This document shows positions 58,282-64,000 of a DNA stretch of 64,000 nucleotides, piece by piece (position 1 is the stretch's first letter; each line of letters begins with the position of its first letter). The stretch is taken from NCBI RefSeq assembly GCF_002015045.1, contig NZ_MUXX01000005.1, positions 1-64,000 on the forward strand, written 5' to 3'. The stretch comes from Haemophilus paraphrohaemolyticus (GTDB lineage Bacteria; Pseudomonadota; Gammaproteobacteria; Enterobacterales; Pasteurellaceae). The notes beneath the pieces are model-generated. The model worked only from the letters and a program-made list of their open reading frames with translations. It was not told the DNA's origin and did not search any database. The position numbers and the translations under genes are program-made.

Positions 58282-58851
58282 ATGTTTAAAAAATCGTTTA
58301 TTTTCGCATTACCATTCATAGTAACCGCTTGCTCTTCCAGCAATCAACCAGAAGAGGCATTTCCAGGTCAATTTGCGGATGCAGATTATGTCCTTTCTGA
58401 CCAAGATGCACAAAAATGGGTGGCAGAAAGCGAACAGGCTCGTCAATGTATTTATCCAAATTTGACCCGTATTCAACAAAATCATTTTTCAAAAGAAGAT
58501 AGCTATATCCATGCTCAATATGTTTTCTTCTACCCGCTTGAAAAAGTCATTGGCGAAGAATATGTCAAAATTCTACAATCCGATGAAAAATCCATGGGCT
58601 ATGCACAATATCAATTCAAAAAATTTAAAGATAAGCCCACCGAGCTCCAACCTTTAACAGCCCAGCAATGCGAAACACTGCGAGCACAAGCCCGCGATGA
58701 TTTAGCTGTTGTCAAAGGGCAATACAAAAGCGGAATGGTGGAAGAAACAAAAACCGCAAGCGACGACAAGAAAAACAGCGATGGCGTTGCCACCAACCAA
58801 AATAAATTCTTCTTTGATATTATCAAATGGGGATCGGCGTTATTGCTCTAA
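58282..58851 (+). CDS. hypothetical lipoprotein (DUF5358-like)
   Basis: 189 residues. The signal peptide [17 protein letters not shown] ends in a lipobox with Cys17, followed by a serine-rich linker and a mixed domain ([20 protein letters not shown], then [19 protein letters not shown]). It resembles a lipoprotein family known mainly from Pasteurellaceae, which I place as DUF5358 with caution. An AAGGA-type box is present. Co-transcription with dapF is likely. Confidence 0.75.
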   Translation: MFKKSFIFALPFIVTACSSSNQPEEAFPGQFADADYVLSDQDAQKWVAESEQARQCIYPNLTRIQQNHFSKEDSYIHAQYVFFYPLEKVIGEEYVKILQSDEKSMGYAQYQFKKFKDKPTELQPLTAQQCETLRAQARDDLAVVKGQYKSGMVEETKTASDDKKNSDGVATNQNKFFFDIIKWGSALLL

Positions 58852-58870
58852 TCAGCGAACAGCGAATATC

Positions 58871-58916
58871 ACAAGCGGTGAAATTTGTAAAAGACATTGC
58901 AAATTTCACCGCTTGT
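58871..58916. terminator. perfect inverted uptake-signal pair after dapF and lipoprotein genes
   Basis: ACAAGCGGTGAAATTTG and CAAATTTCACCGCTTGT form a perfect 17-bp stem around a 12-nt loop. The IS remnant begins right at its end. Confidence 0.85.
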
Positions 58917-59429
58917 TGATCTGCCTCCTAAAAGTTGGACAGGTTAGTTAACTTAGGTATTGCACTGGGCTCAATCCTCTTAAACCAAGTTTAATTCGTT
59001 TTTGGTTGTAATACGCTAAATATTCTTCAATTTCAGCCTGTCATTCAGCAATTGAATGATAAGTCCGAGAGTAAAAACACGCTGATTTTAGTATCGCAAA
59101 AAAACTTTCAATCACCGCATTATCGTGGCAATTTCCTCGGCCACTCATACTTTGCACCGCTTTACCCTCCAACATCTTTACCCATTCCACCGAGCCATAC
59201 AATACGCCTTGGTCGCTATGAATAATCGGGCATTCTGTCGGTTTAATCTTACTAAGCCCTTGTTCTAACCTCTTTTTTACCAATGAAAATTTCGGTGATG
59301 AAGTTTAGCCACCTCACGGATACCATAATCCTGTTCGGTGACGAGTTTGATAATTTTCAAACGAAATTGATAAGAATAGGACATAATCTGCACCTCAAAT
59401 TAGGTGTCCAGGTTTTTGGGTGCAGATCA
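58917..59429 (-). mobile_element. IS3-family remnant (copy 2), mostly deleted
   Basis: 513 bp with the same ends as copy 1 at 17601 (TGATCTGC... and the complement of GGTGCAGATCA) in the same orientation. It keeps the end of orfB with HSDQGVLYGS and DNAVIESFFAILK. After a deletion of several hundred bp (junction near 59293) it keeps the first part of orfA. The E of the usual IERFF is kept but R is now S. It cannot be mobile on its own. Its right end lies 7 bp beyond the hsdR stop. Confidence 0.88.
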
Positions 59430-59436
59430 CTTTTTT

Positions 59437-62400
59437 CTATCTAGCCAAAGCTTGTTGTAAACTCTGCGTCCAAGCGGTTCTAAATGCGGCATCTTTCGCA
59501 AAAAGTTTGTATAGTTCTAGTTCATCTCGGTGGCGTTCACTCATCACATCGCGCAAAATGGCTTGGAAAGCCAATTCACGGGTATGAACATCCGGGTTGT
59601 TTTGATATTTTTGCTCAAAGTCTTTATGGCTACGGATGCGCTCGGTAATATTGATAAATTTTACCCGTTGCTCATCCGGTGTTGCGCTCCAGCCTTGGAA
59701 CCATCTTTCATTGAACACACGAATAATTTCATCAATCGGATCTTTTTCTTTATCTTCACCATGCGTGCCGCGTGGATTTGGATTTTGTGGGTCAAGCTCT
59801 GTTTCTTCATCATCTAATTTAATGCTGTAATTCAGTTTGGTTCGCGCCAAACCGTAAGAGCTTAAATCCACTGCATCTAAAATTTCATCAAATTCATCCA
59901 TTGGATCTTGTACTTTTAATTTTGGTACTAAGAATTTGAGGAACCAATAAAGCTTCTCCCAAGCAATATTTTCAAAATTGATGATGGAGGCCATTTGCCC
60001 GTAAATTTTTAAAAACTGCTTTGCCTTGATTTTAAAATCGACTTTTTGGGTTGGCTCAAGCGCCAACTCATGGTCGAAACGTTGAACCGCCACATCAATG
60101 ATACTGCTTAATTGTTGTGCGTCCTTATTGGCAAAATAGCCTTCAGTAAAATCGTTGACCTCTGCTTGTTCATACACGCCGGTTTCATCCAACTGATCTT
60201 TCAAATCATGCAAGACATTGACATCGGTTGCTTGCGACAACGACGTAGAAGTATAAAACGGCTCAAATGCTTGCTGAATATCTTCAACGCTGTTAAAAAA
60301 GTCCAATACAAACAAATCTTCCGTGCGTTTTCCCAACTTATTCGCACTACGATTTAAACGCGATAATGCCTGAACACAAAGTACGCCGGAGAGTTTCTTG
60401 TCCACATACATCGCACATAATTTAGGTTGGTCGAAGCCGGTCAAATATTTATTGGCTACCACCAATAGGCGATATTCATCTTTATCAAAATAATCTTTGG
60501 TTTCGCTTTCTGCAAAGCCATTTATTTCCGCTTCGGTGTATTCAACGCCATCAACCACTTTACTGCCTGAAAACGCAATCGCAATTTTAAATGGATTGCC
60601 TCGCTCAGCCAGCAAGCGTTTTAACGCCTGAAAATAGCGGATGGCGGTTTCAATATTTTGCGTTACCACCATTCCCTTGGCTTTGCCTTTGAGTTTTTTA
60701 CGGTTAAAGATTTGCTGGATAAAATGATCCAGCATGATTTCTGCCTTGGTATCAATCGTTTGTTGCGAACGCTCCACATAAGCTTTCAGGCGGCTTTGAG
60801 CCTTCTTACTATCAAACTCCGGATTATCTTCAATTGATTTAGTGATCTCATAAAAACTTTTATAAGTGGTGTAATTCGCAATCACATCCAAAATAAAGCC
60901 TTCTTCAATCGCCTGCTTCATAGAATAAAGGTGGAACGGCTTAAATTTACCATCCGCCTGTTTCTCGCCGAATTTTTCCAAAGTGCTGTTTTTCGGTGTG
61001 GCGGTGAAAGCAAAATACGACGCATTGCCGCGCATTTTGCGGGATTGCATGGCTTGTAAAATCAAATCTTGCACATCTTCGGCATCAAGGTCTTCCGTTT
61101 TGCCGATGGCTCGGTTCATATTGTCGTGTGCCGAACCGGATTGTGAGCTGTGCGCCTCATCAATAATCACCGCAAATTGTTTGTCGCCTAAATCAGCAAT
61201 GCCATCGACAATAAACGGGAATTTCTGAATCGTGGTAATAATGATTTTTTTGCCCTGCTCAAGGGATTGGCGCAATTCTGCCGAACTCAACGCCGGCGCA
61301 ACAATGTTTTTAACTTCTGAAAAATCTTTGATATTGTCGCGCAGTTGCTTATCAAACAAACGACGGTCGGTAACAACAATTACCGAATCAAAAATCGGGC
61401 GGTCTGCCTCTCTACCGTTTGCCGCCTTTTCATTGCGCGGATAGGCCTCAATCAACTGATACGCCAACCAAGTAATGGAATTAGATTTGCCTGAGCCGGC
61501 AGAGTGTTGAATCAAATAGCGTTTGCCCACGCCTTGTTCACTGACATCAGCAATCAAACGGCGGACCACATCTAATTGGTGATAGCGAGGGAAAAAGAGT
61601 GTGCGTTTATCCAACGGATCTTTTGTTGACCCATCTAAACGCATAAAATGCTGAATAATGTTGGCAAGGCTGGCTTTGCTGAACACATCTTGCCACAAAT
61701 ACGCCGTGCGGTGTCCATTGGGATTGGGCGGATTGCCCTTACCGCAGTTGTTGCCCAAATTGAACGGCAAGAAAAACGTAGCAGGCCCCGCTAATTTGGT
61801 GGTCATATAAGCTTCTTCCGTATCTAAGGCAAAATGCGCCAAACAACGCCCGAAATGAAACAGCGTTTGGCTTAAATCTCGGTTGCGATATTGTTTTTGG
61901 GCATCAATGGCCGTCTGACCCGTCCAATGGTTTTTCAGCTCAAGGGTAATAATCGGCAAGCCATTGACAAACAGCACCATATCCACCGTTTCATTGCTTG
62001 AGGCAGAATAAGGCACTTGGCGCATACAGCTAAACAGATTCTGTTCAAAACGCCGTTTAACCTTTTCGCCGCTGCTGGCAAGCGGAACGGGGTAAAGCAA
62101 ATCAAAATGGGCGCTATCAATATCTAAGCCTTTTTTCAGCAGGTGCAACACGCCGTTTTTCTTTATTTGGCGGTCTAACCGCTCTAGAATTTTACGTTGC
62201 CAGTCGTTTGGGTTTAACTGTTGAAAACGGGCAAGTTCCGCCTCTTGGCTGGTTTGCAGGAATTGCCAAAACAGACGCGTATCAATCGCAAACTGCGCAT
62301 CAAAATCCTGTGAAAATGCCAGCTCAAAACCATGATGGCGCGGCAGGTATTCCACCTTCGGCTCACTCAGCTTATTTTCCATGTTTTCACGCCAAGTGCC

Positions 62401-62457
62401 GGTTAAGGCTTTTTCGATGGCAATTTCTAAATCTTTTTCCTTAGTTCCTGAAACCAT
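59437..62457 (-). CDS. hsdR: type I restriction enzyme R subunit (HsdR)
   Basis: 1006 residues, full family length. The N-terminal PD-(D/E)XK nuclease has VDMVLFVNGLPIITLELKNH near 158-177. The SF2 translocase has Walker A SAGSGKSNS near 319, DEAH in IIDEAHSSQSG near 434, FTATP near 494 and later helicase motifs (YLTGFDQPKL). A C-terminal helical domain binds HsdM. It cuts unmodified DNA at a distance after ATP-driven translocation. An AGGGTG box precedes the ATG. It is downstream of hsdS by 94 bp, with a Hin-type uptake signal in the gap near 62541. Confidence 0.95.
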   Translation of the reverse strand: MVSGTKEKDLEIAIEKALTGTWRENMENKLSEPKVEYLPRHHGFELAFSQDFDAQFAIDTRLFWQFLQTSQEAELARFQQLNPNDWQRKILERLDRQIKKNGVLHLLKKGLDIDSAHFDLLYPVPLASSGEKVKRRFEQNLFSCMRQVPYSASSNETVDMVLFVNGLPIITLELKNHWTGQTAIDAQKQYRNRDLSQTLFHFGRCLAHFALDTEEAYMTTKLAGPATFFLPFNLGNNCGKGNPPNPNGHRTAYLWQDVFSKASLANIIQHFMRLDGSTKDPLDKRTLFFPRYHQLDVVRRLIADVSEQGVGKRYLIQHSAGSGKSNSITWLAYQLIEAYPRNEKAANGREADRPIFDSVIVVTDRRLFDKQLRDNIKDFSEVKNIVAPALSSAELRQSLEQGKKIIITTIQKFPFIVDGIADLGDKQFAVIIDEAHSSQSGSAHDNMNRAIGKTEDLDAEDVQDLILQAMQSRKMRGNASYFAFTATPKNSTLEKFGEKQADGKFKPFHLYSMKQAIEEGFILDVIANYTTYKSFYEITKSIEDNPEFDSKKAQSRLKAYVERSQQTIDTKAEIMLDHFIQQIFNRKKLKGKAKGMVVTQNIETAIRYFQALKRLLAERGNPFKIAIAFSGSKVVDGVEYTEAEINGFAESETKDYFDKDEYRLLVVANKYLTGFDQPKLCAMYVDKKLSGVLCVQALSRLNRSANKLGKRTEDLFVLDFFNSVEDIQQAFEPFYTSTSLSQATDVNVLHDLKDQLDETGVYEQAEVNDFTEGYFANKDAQQLSSIIDVAVQRFDHELALEPTQKVDFKIKAKQFLKIYGQMASIINFENIAWEKLYWFLKFLVPKLKVQDPMDEFDEILDAVDLSSYGLARTKLNYSIKLDDEETELDPQNPNPRGTHGEDKEKDPIDEIIRVFNERWFQGWSATPDEQRVKFINITERIRSHKDFEQKYQNNPDVHTRELAFQAILRDVMSERHRDELELYKLFAKDAAFRTAWTQSLQQALAR

Positions 62458-62551
62458 TTTTCACCCTTTTGTGAATGTTTTAAAATTTATTCATTACGCC
62501 CAAGTTGCGCTGCCAATATTCAAAATCCATTAGCTTTTTTGACCGCACTTT

Positions 62552-63844
62552 TCACACCGATACCCGCACCTTGCCGGTTACCACATCGTTAATCAACACG
62601 CTTTTATACTCTTTTAGCTTTTCAATATGGGCTGTTTTTAATGCGATGGCTTGATCAATTTTGGCGGTTTGTTTGTCTAGGTAGTCGGCAATTTTTTGCT
62701 GTTCGCAAAATGGTGGTAAAGCAAGCTGGAAATTATTTATAAATTCTGATGGAACTCTCTTTAATCCACCAGTTCCAGACATTTTGCTAATCGCTATTTC
62801 CATAAAATTTTGTTCTTGCAGTCTATAAAATAAAAATTTATTTAAAAGATTATTGTATGTCCTTAATACATATATTTCAGACGACCCAAAACCTATGCTG
62901 TTTACTAAATTTTTTGCGATAGCAAAATTTTTATTCTCAAAGCAAGGTGTAACTTTAGCAATTAGTAAATCTTCATCCCTAAAATAAGTATATGCTGAGT
63001 AAACATTTTTAATCTGTTTTATCTCATCTAATACCAAGGTATTTAGTTTTAATTTTTCCATAGGAATAAAGCTACATGATTCCTCATGATTACATGTTAT
63101 TTCTGATTTGCTAGGAGAAAGTTTTGCTAAATACTTTAACTTTTTCACTTCCCAATGCTCCGGCACTTGCCCTATCCACTCCACACCGGAATCTTTTAAC
63201 GGCACATCAGGGTTTAAGCCACGGATTACGGCATTTTGAATCAGAATCTGTTTGTGCTCTTTCAACAGGGCAATCTGCTTTTCCGCCAAATCCACCGCCT
63301 GATCGATTTTGGCGGTTTTTTCGTCTAGGAATTGCGCGATTTTTTGTTGTTCGGAGAGAGGAATATCAATAATAGGTAACCGTTTAAAGTCTAAAAAACT
63401 TAAATTCTGTCTCAGTCCAGAACCAAATTTATAAAGCACTTTAGTAATGTCTAAAGTATGAAGATAATAATGTAAAAATTTAGCGGAATGATTATTTATA
63501 ACCTTTAAATTCAGATAAGCACTCGTAATAATACCTTTATCTTTTGCTAATCCTGTTCGTAAACTGGTTTTATCGTTTTGCAAATCAGTACAACGAATAA
63601 TAATATCGTTTGGTTCTACAATCTGATAGGTTTCAAATGATTCAGGAACAAGGCCAACTAATTTTTCCTCAGGTTTTATAATTATTTGACCATAACTCAA
63701 TGAAAGAACAGTTTTTTCTTTCATTCCTTTATTATCACGTTTATTTTCTCTGAATACATTCATTCCTATAGTTAATTCCCACTGACTCGGTATTTTCCCC
63801 AGCCATTCCACGCCCGAATCTTTGTAACTCTCGTATCGTCTCAT
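62552..63844 (-). CDS. hsdS: type I restriction enzyme specificity subunit (HsdS)
   Basis: 430 residues with two target-recognition domains. Each begins with a repeated motif, DSGVEWLGKIPSQWEL near 9 and DSGVEWIGQVPEHWEV near 220, and each is followed by a conserved helix (IAQFLDEKTAKIDQAVDLAE and IADYLDKQTAKIDQAIALKT). HsdS directs HsdM and HsdR to a bipartite target that cannot be read from sequence. The ATG at 63844 has AAGGA 10 nt upstream. The TRD-coding DNA is clearly AT-richer than the conserved parts, as is usual when TRDs are exchanged. Confidence 0.93.
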   Translation of the reverse strand: MRRYESYKDSGVEWLGKIPSQWELTIGMNVFRENKRDNKGMKEKTVLSLSYGQIIIKPEEKLVGLVPESFETYQIVEPNDIIIRCTDLQNDKTSLRTGLAKDKGIITSAYLNLKVINNHSAKFLHYYLHTLDITKVLYKFGSGLRQNLSFLDFKRLPIIDIPLSEQQKIAQFLDEKTAKIDQAVDLAEKQIALLKEHKQILIQNAVIRGLNPDVPLKDSGVEWIGQVPEHWEVKKLKYLAKLSPSKSEITCNHEESCSFIPMEKLKLNTLVLDEIKQIKNVYSAYTYFRDEDLLIAKVTPCFENKNFAIAKNLVNSIGFGSSEIYVLRTYNNLLNKFLFYRLQEQNFMEIAISKMSGTGGLKRVPSEFINNFQLALPPFCEQQKIADYLDKQTAKIDQAIALKTAHIEKLKEYKSVLINDVVTGKVRVSV

Positions 63845-63895
63845 TTGCAAAAAATCCTTAAAATCTGACCGCTTGTATAGGGTGCATAGCTTTAA

Positions 63896-64000
63896 CTACC
63901 GTTTATCTTTTAACTGTTTGATTTCTTTTTGACAATTTTCTAATATTTTTAAATCTTCGTTATCTGCTTGGCGTTGTTTTTGTTGTTTTCGTGCTTGGTC
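63896..64000 (-). CDS. 3' end of a gene upstream of hsdS (partial)
   Basis: The last 34 codons of a minus-strand gene that continues past the window edge. The product tail is a charged helix (RQADNEDLKILENCQKEIKQ, then LKDKR). It could be a small gene inside the hsd operon; hsdM is expected further on. No function is assigned. Confidence 0.5.
   Translation of the reverse strand, partial: DQARKQQKQRQADNEDLKILENCQKEIKQLKDKR

Noticed and set aside
62458..62551. 16-codon minus-strand open frame between hsdS and hsdR
   Set aside because: Too short, with no convincing ribosome site; better explained as spacer holding an uptake signal.

Overview
The window is chromosomal DNA of a Pasteurellaceae bacterium. 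The core genes are of Haemophilus/Actinobacillus/Mannheimia type. DNA-uptake signal sequences with the core ACAAGCGGT are scattered through it, often as inverted pairs that double as terminators. That core points to the Apl branch (Actinobacillus, Mannheimia, Bibersteinia and relatives). The Hin-type core AAGTGCGGT was noticed only in the accessory stretches near 19.6, 24.9, 27.3 and 62.5 kb, which hints that parts of these were exchanged with Haemophilus/Pasteurella-type relatives. Species cannot be fixed from sequence alone.

Layout. 1-0.3 kb: tRNA Pro, His and Arg. 0.6-11.3 kb: central metabolism and housekeeping (glnA, ldhA, azoR, fumC, an OPT transporter, lptM-lysA, ffh). 11.4-17 kb: tRNA Asn and Phe, mutY-yggX-mltC, a frameshifted glyoxalase-fold gene and hslVU, with two copies of a short palindromic MITE-like repeat. 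17-29 kb: an accessory island, bounded on the left by an IS3-family remnant. 29-36 kb: cyuA, comEA, an MFS-acyltransferase-AMP ligase fusion with its MerR-type regulator, and fklB. 36-42 kb: a truncated EamA gene, two very small genes and the S10 ribosomal protein operon. 42-47 kb: the competence regulator tfoX/sxy, a wrecked DASS transporter and frdABCD. 47-58.9 kb: fmt, yigZ, trkH-hemG, mscL, tusBCD with a YheO-like regulator, fkpA/slyX, an MFS gene, crcB, dcuB, dapF and a lipoprotein. 58.9-64 kb: a second IS remnant and the R and S genes of a type I restriction system that runs off the right edge.

The accessory island is the most interesting part. A minus-strand operon reads: stand-alone FtsK-gamma winged helix, Sir2, PP2C phosphatase, DUF262, DUF262 with an HNH-like tail. 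It is followed by a 69-residue protein and a tandem AAA ATPase that carries an in-frame amber codon. A second minus-strand operon pairs a HAD 5'(3')-nucleotidase carrying an unknown C-terminal domain with a Sir2 that lacks the zinc cysteines. A RhuM-Fic fusion lies between them on the plus strand. Three near-identical 18-bp palindromes (AACGACA-N4-TTGTCGC-like) sit exactly 9 nt upstream of a -10-like hexamer before the three minus-strand units. This suggests one regulator controls all three, and that they form a single NAD-, phosphate- and nuclease-linked stress or defence system. The proteins are recognisable; their combination and shared promoter design are not something I know as a described system.

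The window also carries much of fumarate-respiration physiology (fumC, dcuB, frdABCD, ldhA) and two competence genes (comEA, tfoX).
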